A DNA stretch of 64,000 bases from Hyphodiscus hymeniophilus (Eukaryota > Ascomycota > Leotiomycetes > Helotiales > Hyphodiscaceae), in assembly GCA_016508695.1 (NCBI GenBank), contig VNKQ01000005.1, forward strand, positions 1,302,001 to 1,366,000. Reading direction: 5' to 3'. The stretch's first letter is position 1. Each line of letters begins with the position of its first letter. The position numbers were made by a program, and so were the translations under genes. Under the pieces are notes generated by a model. It worked only from the letters and a program-made list of their open reading frames with translations, ran no database searches and was not told the origin of the DNA. Below, in pieces: positions 24,701-37,407 of this stretch.

Positions 24701-27700
24701 TGTCGTGGCGGGCTAGAACTTCGCGAACGGGTCCTCTCTGCCGCTATTTTGCTGTCATGAGCTGTATCGGCTTTTGATTGCTGATGAAGCTGAGCAGCAA
24801 TTGCAACAGCGGCACCCGCAAGGCCGGCACCCGCGCCAAGGGTGCCGGCTTTAGCTAAAAAAGAATCCTTTTTGGAAGATACACTCTCATCTCTTATGTG
24901 AATATTTTGCCTGGTTTCGTCCCACGTCTCCCGGCCTCGGTCATCGTCGAATGCATGCACACCGTTTCCGTTGCTATTGCCATTCGAAGTAGGCTGAGAA
25001 AGGTCGCCAACAGATTGGGAGCCCGTGTCTCCGTACAGAGTCGACGCATCAGACATGGAACTCCTCTTCGACTTCTTGGACTTCTTTTTGACATCCTCAA
25101 AATCGTCCTTGGATGTCTTCGGGCTTTCGCCTCTCGCTCCTACTTCGGATTTGGATCCGAACAGACCGAAGAAGCCACCGCTTTTCTTGTCCTTATCCTT
25201 TTCCTTTTTCTTACTCTTTTTCTCTTCGTAGTCTTCGCCAGCAGGGGCAGAAGCGACCGATCTTGTATCGTCATAGTCGTCTCTGCTCTTTGATTTCCTT
25301 TTTGACTTCCGCGGCTCGTCATCATCGTATCTCGAAGCATCTGCGGAGACCACAGAACGAGATTCGCTTCGATCTGCACTATCGTTGTTGGAGGACTTCC
25401 TGGTCCTCCTCGGATCATCAAAATCTCCATCCCGGCTGGTTTCGGACGGTGTGCTAAGTGGTAGGGAAACTTCGGTAGGATCGGCCTCATAGAGATCACT
25501 CTTACGTTTCGACTTGTCTTTTGACTTCTTGCTTAAAGAGGAGGTCCTCGCGAGTGGAGAAGCAATGTCAGATGGAACTGATCGTGGAGGTGAATCGTAA
25601 GGCTCATTGTCGCGTTTGGATTTCTTTTTCGATTTCTTTGTTTCGTTCCAATCGCCTTCACCGTTTTGCAAATCATCGAAAGCATCGACAGGTACAGAGA
25701 CCTTGCGACCATCTTGGGAAGCGTCTTCAGCAGCCTCATCGTAGCCCGAGCTACCCTTCTTTGATTTCTTCGACCGTTTCTTTGGCTCGTCAAAATAGCT
25801 TTCGGGCTCTTGTGCGATCTCTGCTACAACAGAAGGCTCGTCAGGGGGTGTTGCGTCTTCGATTTGACTACTTTGGCGTCTAGCTTCCTTGTCGCGCTTC
25901 TTTTGATCCTTCTTGCTCAGCTTCGTCTCAAAAAGTGGCTCAGGCTCTGTAATGACGTTCTTCGATCTGGGTTCTTCCTCTTCGAGTGGAGTGAAGTCAC
26001 CGCTCTGCCGTTTGGCTTTCTCGCGTTTTTTCTGTTCTTTCTTACTGAGCTTGGTAAACCCATCCTCTTCATTAGGAGAAACGGATGGCCAATCTTTCGG
26101 CGTGGTTGCCACTTCACCAATGATGAATCCTTGCGTATCCTTCGTTGCAGTAGATTCTCTCATGACAGAACCAAGATCTGATACTGTCTCAGCATATGGC
26201 GCGTGGTACAATCCGGGTCCGTTGGAGCCAGGCGGAGAGTCTCGTCTATGGAAGTTCGGATCGTTGATGACAATATTGGGATCGAATCCGGTATCTTGTA
26301 AGCCGGCTGCCACTGTCGCGGCAAAATCCAGGTCATCATCGAAGGCACCTGGGATGTGAGAAGGTTGGGGAATCTCAAAACTAGAAGGGTTGGGGCCTGT
26401 GCTTGGTGGACTTCGTTGGCGTTGGCTTCTGGGTGGGCTTTCGGGCTCGACAACAACGCCTCGGTATTCGTAAGGTGCATCATCTTTCTTCTCATTCTCC
26501 GTGTTTTTGGAGGACTTGGATTTAGATGATTTGGATGACTTGGATATATCACTCGAGTTTGCGGCAGTGGCTCCTGCACCCGCACCAATAATGCCTGCAG
26601 CGATTGCACCCCACCCACCACGCTTGCCTCCATTAGTAGACTTAGGTTGTTCCACGGGGCTATCACGAGAGTTTGTCGTGGGTTCCTGAACTGGAGCGTC
26701 GCGAGCTCTAATTTCAGGACTTGAGACAAACTCATCTCGATGATCAGCTGGACTTTCCACCTCAAAGTGTTTGGTCTCATTCTCACCCCAGGTGACAGCT
26801 TTAGAGACAGTCGATGCTGATGCTTGAGGAACGACGTTGCCTTTGGGGCCAATCGCCACGTCAGAAGCTGATGTCTTTGTTGCTTCCACCTCGGGCCGAG
26901 ATTTTCGGGCAGGTTCAGAGCGAGCGACTTGTTTTTCGGGCAAAGGCGATGGAGACGGTGTTGGAAGAACAAGGTTCAGGAGGGGACGTGGTTGCGATGC
27001 GTCAGGGTCTTTCTTCAAATACGGAGCATCTGAATTGGATCGGCTCCTACTCATTGAAGGCAGGCTAAATCTCGGAATCTCTCGTGGATCTTCCAACACA
27101 TGATCAAGCTGAAAGTCGGCATTTGGCGCATCATAGAGGCCTTTCTTTTTGTGATCGTCCATGCCAGGTGGAGTGACGATTCGGATGACTTCCTCTTCGT
27201 CCTTCTCTTCGTATTTATCAACAACGGAGCGGTTGGGAGAAGGAGCCCGGGATCGAATGACTTGAGAAGCGATTTTGCGGGCCATGACAATCTCGCGATA
27301 TGCCCGATCAGCCTCTTCTTGGATAGGATCTCGTTCAGTTTCACGCTTCGCTTCTTTAGACTCTCTATCGCGGGGTTGGCGGTCGTAGTCATCATAGTCT
27401 TTTGGATCTCTAGTGGAATTTCTGTCGCGGTAATTGTGGTCGTCATAGTCATTTGAGTCTTTCTTAGATTCTTTCTCGCGAGGTTTGTTTTCGTAATCAT
27501 CATAATCACTTCGCCGTTCACCCCGGCGCTCGTCTCTACGTCTCTCAGATCTCGACTGGCGATAACCCTCGGCGGCAATAGCTGCACTGATGGCTGCAGC
27601 ATCAAGAGGAGCAGTGAAGTGCTCTGCTTCTTGATAGATTGATTCAGCCTCATATAGGGATCGGTCTCGCGGGTCTCTATATGAATCTTTCCCTCGACTA

Positions 27701-29565
27701 TCTCTTCTGTCACCATCCATGTAGTCCTTTTTGCCCGTTTCAGATCGCGAGACAATAGGCACGTCTTTAACGGATGAACTTCGTTTGCGAGTAAAACTTG
27801 GTTCACGCTCAACAGTGACGACCGTCGGAATTGACTGGACTCTGTCATGGCCTTTCGCCAACTCATTGGTCGAAGTGGCGATATCATCGTTCTCGACTTG
27901 ATATTGAAATGGGTCAACAGAAGTTTTAGACACAACAGTTTCACTGTTACTGCGCCTACTTTCATACCGACCATCAAAGCGCTCGGTTCTGCGGTCTTCA
28001 TCGCCGCGCCCGCTGCGTCGTTCTTCTCGATGTCGTTCACGTCGCTCTTCTCGAGTGTCTTCACGGGTATCATCGCGGCGCTTTTCCCGCTTCTTGTCTT
28101 TCCGATCATCTGCAGAGTCTCTTGTTCGTTCCTTATCACGACGCTTCTCCTTGCGGTCGTCACGTTCTGGACTATCCTTCTTATCTCTTTTCCGATCGTC
28201 CTTAGTATCCCTTCTCTCACTATCCCGACGTTTGGGAGTGCGATCCTCATCACGAATGTCTCGGTCATCATCTCGGCGACGTTCCTTTCGCTCATCTTTC
28301 TGGTCAGAAGCAAATGCTGAGCCAACAGCTGCACCAGCAACGCCGAAGAGTGCAGCCTCGGCGAGTGACTTGCTTCGACCAGAAGACGTCGGAGTCTTTT
28401 TCAAAATACCTGTTCCAGTTTCTGATCGAGTGCCATAGACAGGTTCGTAGACGCTCTGAGAAACAGGTGTGATCGGTTGAGGCTGTTGGATTGGGATGGG
28501 CCCTGGCCTAGCAATCATGTATGCCTCGGGACCAGACACAACAGAGCTTCTTGCAGCATCATATCTTGTAGAATCATCTGTAGCAATGGGATAAACATGT
28601 TGCATAGACGGTTGTGATCCACTCGCAATGCTCTCTGCTGGAGGCACAGCGAAGGGATGTTGACCAAAGTCACTTGTTGACGTCCATGCTACTTCACCAA
28701 AGCCCACAGGTTGAGTCACAAGCCCGTGAAGAGAGTTTGCAGGACCGAAAAGTCGAGGATCCACAATACTGTTCTTCCTGCTTTGCGGGGTATACTTTTT
28801 ACGACCAAAAAAGCCCCATCCGCCTTGAGATTCTGCGCCAAATGCTAATCTCGAATCAACGCTTGATTCGGATTCAGCATCTGACGCCGACTCCCACCCA
28901 TCTTCATCCACTGTGTCAGATCCATGAGATGGTCTTGAGGGCCCAAGACCTCGACTCGGTCCTTCGTCTCGTCGCCCGAATTCTTTGGCAGCAAAGGCTT
29001 GCTTACCATTTCTAGCCGCATTCTTCAGATCGAACTTATTTTGATCGCGTGCAAGCTTCGCAAGACCCGCACCAACAGCCAGAATTTCAGCATCTGTCGT
29101 GACACGACTAATCCCAGACTTCTCTCTTTCCCTATCACTGTATCTCTCCCTCTCAACGTAGCGCTCTCGTTCTCGCTCTATTTGACCATATCGCTCCCTG
29201 TCGATTTCTTTCCCCTTCCTCGATCTAACTTTCCGCTTCGGCTTTCTTAAATAGCCATGACCGTACGCCAAATCGCCCACCGACTCGGACGACGAGTTAT
29301 TGTGTTTGAGGAAACGACTACTCCTCCGTTTTCGCAGTCGTCGCTCGGAAGGCGCAGTGAAGAATGTAGCAATGCCCGATCTATTCGGCGGGAATGAGTG
29401 CGAGATGTCGATGATCTCAAAGGACGAGGAAGAGGAGGAGTAGATCGACTCGGTGCCAGAGCGCATTCCTGCTCGCGAATGCGTTTCATCGTATTCTGAT
29501 CGTCGGTCATTTCTTCTCCTTCCGTTCGAGACCTCAGGACTCCGACGTCTTCTGTCTGCCATCAT
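12710..29565 (-). CDS. lah: Leashin/LAH-type giant Woronin-body tether ('involucrin repeat' protein)
   Basis: Two exons, 29565-14263 and 14209-12710, are joined across a 53-base intron (GTAAGT...CAG) and give about 5,600 residues. I start at the tandem ATGs at 29565/29562, because the frame further upstream has no ATG. Order: Arg/Ser-rich N-terminus with a Ser-run and EIIDISHSF motif; Arg/Glu/Asp-rich segments; from about residue 1170 to 4520 dozens of KKSKKDKKK-like blocks spaced by acidic linkers; a His/Arg-rich region; then a coiled coil (about 5125-5300) and a compact C-terminal domain (FDNACQQL, WVLRFSKFSD, WEFVFTRYLFG). Length and architecture match the single-polypeptide LAH of Aspergillus, which holds Woronin bodies near the septal pore. 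In Neurospora the same locus yields separate LAH-1 and LAH-2. The function here is inferred from family. Several Ala/Gly patches interrupt the charged chain. Confidence 0.85.
15030..15395 (-). repeat. LAH internal tandem repeat, 183 bp (61 aa) period
   Basis: Two adjacent units share RDSHET, RDLLPSQR, LHRTQTIR and LEDGRPH blocks. The DNA word GCGAATAGT recurs at 15067 and 15250, giving a period of 183 bases. Part of this unit (HRVHRSH, PSQRH) recurs again further downstream in the protein. Confidence 0.85.
17401..17778 (-). repeat. LAH internal tandem repeat, 189 bp (63 aa) period
   Basis: Junction words at 17401, 17590 and 17779 define two full 63-residue units. Each has KKDKKKRKSGLSTPID, a Pro/Glu linker, VSVQDPS and QFDFVTK blocks. 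Confidence 0.88.
19183..19530 (-). repeat. LAH internal tandem repeat, 174 bp (58 aa) period
   Basis: Two full units are bounded at 19183, 19357 and 19531. They share KKSKKDKKNRKSGLSTPNEG, EAEATSLKD, TVSEAPKE and DEWASF. These are the most similar neighbouring units I noticed, which suggests recent duplication. Confidence 0.9.
21050..21840 (-). repeat. Four DQL-LARQL-EFG modules in LAH
   Basis: Four copies of a motif reading Tyr/Asn-x-DQL-x-LARQL-x-x-EF-(G/S)-S-G, each followed directly by KKSKKDKK, occur at roughly 21780-21840, 21540-21600, 21300-21360 and 21050-21110. The helix-like core is confined to this part of the protein. Confidence 0.85.
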
Positions 29566-30384
29566 CACGGCTGTTGCGGTGAAGCTCGCATTTGGTTCTG
29601 TTGCGGCTCGGATCGTATATGGACGGTACCAAACAAACAGCAATTAAAAGTGGAGGCTGGTTCTCGTTGGCTGGGCGGTTAGGTAGTGAAGTTACCTATC
29701 TAGCCCGATCGGCGCTTGATGTGGAGTTCAAAGCCAGCTGAAAGTTGGCAGTGCAGCACTGTAGCGGGTGCAGTCAACAATCAATTTGCCCCTTTAGCTT
29801 GAATGTTGAGTGGCCAAAGAACTGTTTGCACGAAGAATTATCTGAGGCTATCTGACTAAACAATTTGCATTGCTCTTGAATCAGTCTGAAGTTCGAGTCC
29901 ATTATGTTGATACCTTAGTGACGAGGTTTGCGTAGGGCTTATGGTCACGTGATGGATTCACAGGGTTCAAACACTAATAGGGTAGGTAGGCATGTGTGTT
30001 GGGACAGTTTCTGGCAAGTAGATTTCACGTACAGAGAGAGTGATGATGTAGAGAGATATCTTTTGGCCCCACTGAGGGGTCATTATTAAGCATTGTTCTG
30101 ATATTGTGACTCGGCTGGCGTAATCGTTGAACATGGGTAAGTGGTGTTTTCAAGATTCAGAAAGATTGGACCAGGTAAAAATGCTTGCGCACTCCTATTA
30201 CGCTCAAATGATTGAGTAGGGTTGTATTAAGGTACAATGAGAAGTGGACCTGAAGTCTATACCTATCTCAAAGAGTGGCGATGCCAGCGCTAACTTCAGA
30301 GGAAATATACCTATGTGCACCCATCAAGAGAATGCTCCTGGAAGCCAAATATGTTCAGTCGAAGTCGTACAATCGCACTTGATT
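29566..30384. other. Promoter of the LAH gene and 3' flank of the ABC transporter
   Basis: No gene was recognised. The segment contains TACCTA-type motifs near 29690 and 29980. Since the LAH gene and the ABC gene both read leftward, this stretch is upstream of LAH and downstream of the transporter. Confidence 0.5.
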
Positions 30385-33300
30385 CTATCGGTCCAGCGCT
30401 TGCGATTGGCACTATATGAGATGTTATTCAACTGTCTCAGAAGTTTGGTTGGAAGGCCACGTTGATCGCATATTCAAGGGACAACTCACCATCTGATAAT
30501 AAACGCCTTTCTGTCTCAACAGCGCATTGTGATCCCCCTTCTCCAAGACCTTCCCATCTCCGATGACGAAGATAATGTCCGCATTCTGAACTGTAGCCAA
30601 TCGATGTGCCACGACGACCATCGTCCGTCCGTTTTTCCCCGCTTTCTCAAAAGCCTTCTGCACCAGCTTCTCACTCTCACTATCCAGACTCGAGGTCGCC
30701 TCATCAAGAAGTAAGATTTTCGGGTCTCGAATTAATGCCCGCGCAATCGATATCCGCTGTTTCTGACCCCCTGAAAGGTTAATGCCTTTCGAGCCCACCT
30801 CCGAAGAATAGCCATCGGGTAAAGACATAATGAAATCATGGATCTCGGCCTCGCGACAGGCCTGGTATAATGCTTCCTGAGTTGTCGTTTCGGTCACACC
30901 AAGAAGAATGTTCTCCTTGATAGTTCCTTTGTAAAGTGTCGGTTCTTGAGCTACAAGAGATATAGCTTTACGGTACTCTTTCGTGTCAATATTTTCGATG
31001 TTGACGCCATTGCAAAGTATCTGCCCTTGTTGAGGGGAATAAAATCTTTCTAGTAACGATACTATACTTGTCTTGCCACATCCGGACGGTCCTACCAATG
31101 CAGCAAACTGTCCTTTTTCGATCTGCGTAATGAATTTAGTATCTTATCGAAAGGGCAGGGTTTGAAAGATTGCTCACACTCAGGTTGAGCCCCGTAAAGA
31201 TTGGAATATCACGGGTTGGGTACTTGAACCACAGGTCTCGGAGTTCTATCTTGACCCCTCCTTCAGTATCCTGTAGCTCCGAAGTTGCTTTTGTGCCTTG
31301 CTTTTGGGGGATCCTGAAGGATAGAATTCGATTTGCTGCTTGTGATGCTTGCGCAAAATCTATTCCAACTATGTCAGACTTATTTCAAAGTATATTCGCA
31401 ATCAAATCTAGGGAACTTGAGTTCGGAGAAAGTTGCGAGACCCCAACTTACTCGGTCCAAAGCTCAAAAAACTACCTGCGCTCTCAGCGCCATTGACGAC
31501 AGCGATATATACTACGAAGAATTGGACAGGACCGTATTCGCCTGAAGCAAGCAACGTCCCACCATAATAGAAAGTCAAAGCCATGCAGAGCAGATTGACG
31601 CTATCGCTGAGTGCAAAAACCATGCTGGAGAACCTCGCCTTTTTGAAAGCCTTTTGCACATGGTCTTGTAGTAAGACCTCGTAACGGTTGGTTATCATGT
31701 CCTCTAGTGTCAACGAAGTCACTGTTCGGAATGCTCCAATGGCTTCGGCCGCAAACTATAGTCAATCAGCGACGTCTCCGATGTCCGAGAAAGATGATAT
31801 ACTTTGGAACTTTCGGCGAATACCTCCTGGTTTAGCTTCTCGAACTGAATCTCAAATCTGAATCGGAAGAAAGCTCCACCCATGACGATAGGAAGCGCAA
31901 CAAATACGGCGACAAGTGTAAGTTTCCAGCCAAAGTAAAACGCTATAATCACACATCCGATAAGACTGAAAATCGCTTGTAGAACCATCGCCATGTTAAT
32001 GCCCAGGAGCTGCTGCAATTGCGTGGGATCGTTAGCCACTCGAGCTGTTAGCGTTCCGCTCGAGTTGTCTTCTGCGTCGAAGAATTCGATCGGCTTAGCC
32101 AGGATGCTCTCGAAATATTGTTGTCGGTAATTGCAGGCAACGTTGGTGGATACTGTGTTGGACGACCATCCGAGCCAATAGTAAGCAAATCCTATGCAAA
32201 GGGCCAAAACAAAGAACATCAGAGCCCAATGCGAACTCGCATTAGCTAATTCAGTCCCAACTAGCTCCACTACGGTTACGAGTTGAGCGAAGAGGTAGGC
32301 CTGGACTGGGAAGGCAGCTGTGTCTTCTGTCAGTAGACGGTGATATATTGGAGTCTGGACGAACTTACCACCAGCACCCATGCAAGCACTAATCAAAACA
32401 GCATACCATAGCCACTGGCCACGTTGCTCGTACAAGAGAGCCCCAAAACTCGTAAAGAATGACTTGCGCTTGTAAGTCTCTCTCTCTTCTTCATCCACTT
32501 TCCCACTACGAGCACTGTAGATTCGATCCATGGCATCCAAGCCTTGAATCTTGTCCGCTTGTTCCGGGAACGACTCATCCATAGACCTACAAATTCTTGG
32601 AATCAGCATATTTATAGGAAAATGTATGGTTGGAGCGAGAGATTCCTCCTGAAATGTCCAAAGGGTAGGAATTTCGTGGTAATTCCGAAGCAGAGGGTCA
32701 TGCTCTAAGAAATCGAGCAACTGACAATTGTTGGGCATTCACCAGAGCCCAGTAAGCACCATCTGGATTTAAGAGCAAGCTTTTATGATTGCCTTCCTCG
32801 ATGACTCGGCCCTTCTGCATGACAACAATCTTGTCGGCCTTCTTTATAGTCGAGAGACGATGGGCAATAGTGATAGTTGTTCGACCTTCGCTCACCTTAT
32901 CCAGGGCGGCTTGTACGAGTCTCTCACCCCTTACATCGATGGAACTCGTCGCTTCATCCAGAATCAAGATTTTGGGTCGTTTGACTATACTGCGGGCAAT
33001 GGCGAGGCGTTGTCGTTGACCGCCAGAGAGCTTTATGCCCGCATCGCCGACAACGGTCATATATCCCAGTGGCAGACGAGTGATGAACTCGTCTGCAAAT
33101 GCCTCTTTACAGGCTTCTTCCACCAAACCCCTCTTGATCTCCGGGCTTTCAGTTTCCCATTGAGAGCCAATCAAACCATATTCAATGTTCTGGGAGATAG
33201 TTGAATTAAAGATAAACGGCTCTTGCTGGACTAATCCGATTTGGGCTCTCCACCATTTCAGGTCGACTGCGCTGAGATTCTTGTCGCCGACAAAGATAGA

Positions 33301-34987
33301 GCCTTTTAAGGCAATACGAGGTTTGGTTATGACATCTTTCTCTTCCATAGAGTCTGGTTGATCGTCCGATTCGCTGCCTTTCTTCTTGTCCTTGTCTATC
33401 ATACGACTCTCTGGTATGACCACGCGCTTGTTGTCAGACAGGTCATACCAGCGCTCGATAAGCCCAACGATTGTGCTCTTCCCTGACCCAGAGGCACCTA
33501 CAATGGCAGTTATCTTCCCTGGTTCAAAATTGAGACTCAAATCATCCAAGACCTTCACGTGTGGTCGACTCGGGTATGCGAAGTCTATAGATTTCAATTG
33601 AAGCTCATCAAGAGCTGAGACTTCGGGTTCTTTGAGTCCATGTATTGATGGCTTTGGCGCGTCGACTGAGGGGATCGCGACTCAGTATTCACTTGATAGC
33701 ACGATGGAAGATTGTACTGCTTACTGATGGCAAAGAAGTCTGCTGCAGCCCCAGCAGCCTTCGAAGCAGCAATCACAGGTGCTGCAGTTTGGCCAATTGA
33801 AAAGGCGATCATCATGACAGATGTAAGAACGATAACGATCGTCCCCACACTATCAATATGGCCTTCTAAATAAAGCTTGAAGCCGAACCAGAAGCAGAGA
33901 GCCATTGTAGCATAGATTGAGAAAAATAGAGGGGCATACTATGACGCTCGGATAGTCAGCAATTGCACCCAGATATGAACATTTGAAACTAAAAAATAGA
34001 TCCAAGAACTTGAAGTCGTGCAATATTTCGAAGTAACCTTCGGCAACTCACTTGGGCTCCCATGAGAGGCGATATCCTGAGTCCTCGGCGTCTTGACTCT
34101 TCAATCCATCCCGCATATTTCCTGGCAATCCGAGATTCTGCACCACAAGCTACGATCATTCGAACAGACCCCAGGACCTCTCCCGCTATAGAAGACGCTT
34201 GGCCGTCCGCATGCTCTACTTGCTTGTTCATTTTTATCATTACTGGTAGAATACTTCCGTACACAACTCCAATGAAGACGATGACAGATGATGTGACCAG
34301 CGTAAGAGCCCATGATTCCAGAAAGGCCACAATTATTGCTGCGACCAAGAGCGAGCTAAATTGGATAAAGGTTCCTAATTTATCCGACACTCCAACTTGG
34401 ATTACGTTCGCGGAAGTGGTAATAGTGTTCGATGCCATACCAGAAGGGAGAGTGTCTAGAACTTGTACGGGTAAGGAAAACAGCGCCTTGAGGTAAGCGA
34501 ATCGAAGTTTTGCGGACATTCTGATACCCGCCATGCGGAAAATGAGCATGCTGATGTAGGACAAAATCCATCTCGCGATGAAGAGGTAGACGATATAGAG
34601 CGTTTGTTGGCTTAAGCTGTGCTCAAATTGTGCCTTGGTTGTGGTACTATGAGGGCTGAAGTAGTCACTGAAATTTCCAACGAGATGGCCGAAGACAATA
34701 TTCATGAGAGGCAGCGTGGTTCCAGTTGCTATTTCGCCAAAGAACGCGATGCTCAATAGTATCCTGTCGTTCAAAGTGGAATAAGTGAAAATCCGTAGGT
34801 AGTCGGAGAATGTGGTCTTATTCTCAGCCTTGCTCGAATAATCAGTTTGTTGCTCATCAGGATCCTCAGCCTTTGATGGGCTGTCTCCTGTTATTGGAAA
34901 GGCTTCGATATCGACCCCAGCCTCTTCCGTTTTCATCGCTTGAGCTGAAGTTGAAAGATCAACCGTGGCATCCTTCTCGCCGTCCAT
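30385..34987 (-). CDS. Full-length ABCB-type (MDR) ABC transporter
   Basis: Nine exons are phased: 34987-34052, 33938-33725, 33665-32726, 32586-32369, 32317-31803, 31755-31452, 31368-31178, 31122-30490 and 30411-30385. They total 1,325 residues in TMD-NBD-TMD-NBD order. NBD1 shows Walker A GASGSGKST, signature LSGGQRQRLAIARS and Walker B ILILDEATSS. NBD2 shows GPSGCGKTS, LSGGQKQRISIARA and ILLLDEATSS. Both H-loops (AHRL) are present. The N-terminus is a hydrophilic tail of about 55 residues. The last exon is only 27 bases and encodes CQSQALDR, the usual end after YYQM in fungal paralogues. The expected role is export of hydrophobic compounds or peptides across the plasma membrane. The substrate is unknown. 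No biosynthetic cluster adjoins it. Confidence 0.93.
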
Positions 34988-37407
34988 GACGATTGAAGGA
35001 AAGTGACTGGTCCAGTATTTGAACACTCCGATTGAGAAGCAATGAAGTTTTTCCCAAAATCAGAAGGACAGTGAGATTGTAAGTATAATCGTTGAAATAA
35101 AGAAGACGTCGTGCATCGCAACCAAACGTGGTGATCTTGGACCCGGCTCAAAGGATGTCCATTCGGAATTATAGCGAGGCGAACGAAGGTAAACGGCAAC
35201 GAAAGCAGAATTCAATATACGAGAACAATTACTGCCTTGCAGCTGCTAGATCACGAGAGACCAGGCGGTGTCAAGGGGTCCTTGTGTGAGGGCAAAAGAT
35301 ACTCTTGGAATATCGAGGGCTTTTCAAGATAGGTATGTAACGTGACTTTCTTGCTGCCTTGGTGCCTGACATACTTCCAGCCAATACAAAACGACAAAGT
35401 ACGAGATCCGACAGTAAGACGGAAGCACAGTGTAACCGATCCGCACAGTCACTTTCAATTCGTAAAGGAATATCTCCCAGTTGAGCCTGCAGGCTGGTTT
35501 CGAGCTTGCGTAACTTCGCGTTCGCTCTGCCTTCATTGGATAGGCAATGATCCTGTTTCTACTGTATGTCAAAGCGGCCGGGGTGTGGTTTTGAGTCTCT
35601 TCGACTGTAATCAAGCGATGGTATGACTCTATCGTCCAGTTTCTACCAGTACCAGGTAAGCAGCAGTCTTATATCCATCCAAAGTTCCCAACCCGCCAGC
35701 GTGCAAGAAGAAAAGGAGGCAATGGTCACGTGCTGATCATGCTACTGTGTGTAAAGGTCGGCCTATCCAATCAGTAGCTGCCCTCTAATAATGTAATACT
35801 CGTATGAGATAGAGTGCCTCAGCCCAGGTCGTCGCCTGACGTTGATTAAAGGGCGTTGATGGAGATGAACGATACCAATTATGTTCAGAGTAAACAACTC
35901 TGTCCAGGAGAAACGGCTCTAAGTTGGATAAGTAACCCGCCTACACAGGCAACTCTCTCCTCAATTGTACAGCGCCCAGCACTGGCAGCACAGCACGGTC
36001 CTGGAAGCCAAGCTGAGATTTTTGGGGCTGTCTACGTCCTCAGCTGCCGCGGCCTCCACCTCTGACGAAAAGCACCCATATTTAAATGCCTGGCTGGATA
36101 CCTCCGCAATGGAGGATCAGCTGAACTTTCTGAAGAGGGGTCTACGACTGAAGCATGATGTCGACTCGTTATGCGCCACAGAAGTATCCAGAATGAATAC
36201 GGGGTAATCGGTCGCTTAAGGTTGGGTGCTCAGGGTGCGTTGATGAGGATCTTCGACCTCATCAGCCCGACCCTGTATCACCGGCTTCAAGGGAGTCAAG
36301 GCTCAAAATCATCCGCACGTCCTATTGTGGCTGTGAAAAAAGCTCAATCGTACTTCACTGTTGATTCTAGACCAATCTGGAATCCCGGAATCCATAGGTA
36401 AGTCGATGGGTAAAATGCCTTTAAAGAGTTTTTGCAAAGCTCTACCACGGACAGGCCCGCATCCACCATTTTTCTACGTGCGTTTCAGGAGCTCGTGTTC
36501 ACATCATTGCGCGTACCGCCCATTCAGGGGGTCTCGCTTCTCCAGTCACCAGTGGTAGAGTGGTAGGAGTTACTCCGTAGAGTGGCTACCATCTTCTGAG
36601 GCTATTCTGCTTCCAGGCTAGAACATGGCTGAGAGACGGCGAGTGGGTTCTCAGAGTCTCAGTTGGCGAACTCATCCAAACCAATAATCAACTCGCTGTC
36701 GCGCGTACCTGGCTAGTACAGTAAGGTTGCAACAGCTACCAAGCAACCCAGCTAACCCACGGCCACTACGCTACAATAGAGCCCAGTGGCAGCGGATCTT
36801 TTCCTTTGGCTGTTTCGTGTGGGTCTTGGTACCTCGATCCCCTGGCTCGAAGGCTTCCAGACTCCAGCGAGGGCCTTTCGACTTTCTTTCCTCTCCTCCT
36901 TACCACTTACCACCTACCACCCTCTTCATCCTTGCGTCACTGCGTGCATCTCTGACCCTGCTTTGTCTGTTTGTTCATCTCTTTCTTTCTTCCACGATTG
37001 TTTGTTTCCATTGTCATCACATACAACCACTGCTCCCCGACAATCGTTTCGTCACCACATCTCTCGCTCCATCCGAATCAGTAGCATCAGCTCCTTCACT
37101 CCAGTCCGATTTCGAGAACTTCGACAGTTTTCGCTTCTTTCCAGGTAGATCCTCGGCCATTTTACCACCTACAGCCTTTTCAATATCATCACAATATACG
37201 TCGAGTCTTAGGAGGCTTCGCTGCTATTCTCATCGTCCAGTCCTACTTCCACCAAGACACTGCCCAACAACCTCTTTGTACAAAGTCTCTCCAAGTCTTG
37301 AATCCACTAAAAGCACACATCACGGCGTTCACATAGACATATTTCGATAGAAGGGATCAATTAGATAAAACCGATAGACGGCGGCCGAGCGTCGACCTTC
37401 ATCGACG
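34988..37407. other. 2.4-kb intergenic region between divergent ABC and Flc genes
   Basis: It should hold the promoters of both flanking genes. The last 600 bases are CT-rich and leader-like (from about 36860). Around 35960-36400 the plus strand has short frames with helix-like composition (AMEDQLNFLKRGL; VIGRLRLGAQGALMRIFDL), possibly a degraded or multi-exon small gene that I could not assemble. Confidence 0.4.

Noticed and set aside
27051..28340. A 429-codon frame on the minus strand inside the LAH gene
   Set aside because: It lies in another frame of the same strand, through Arg/Asp/Glu-rich low-complexity sequence. The composition is an artefact, and the main frame is continuous.
29880..29905. 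AGTTCGAGTCC, resembling a tRNA B-box
   Set aside because: No matching A-box or cloverleaf could be folded around it.
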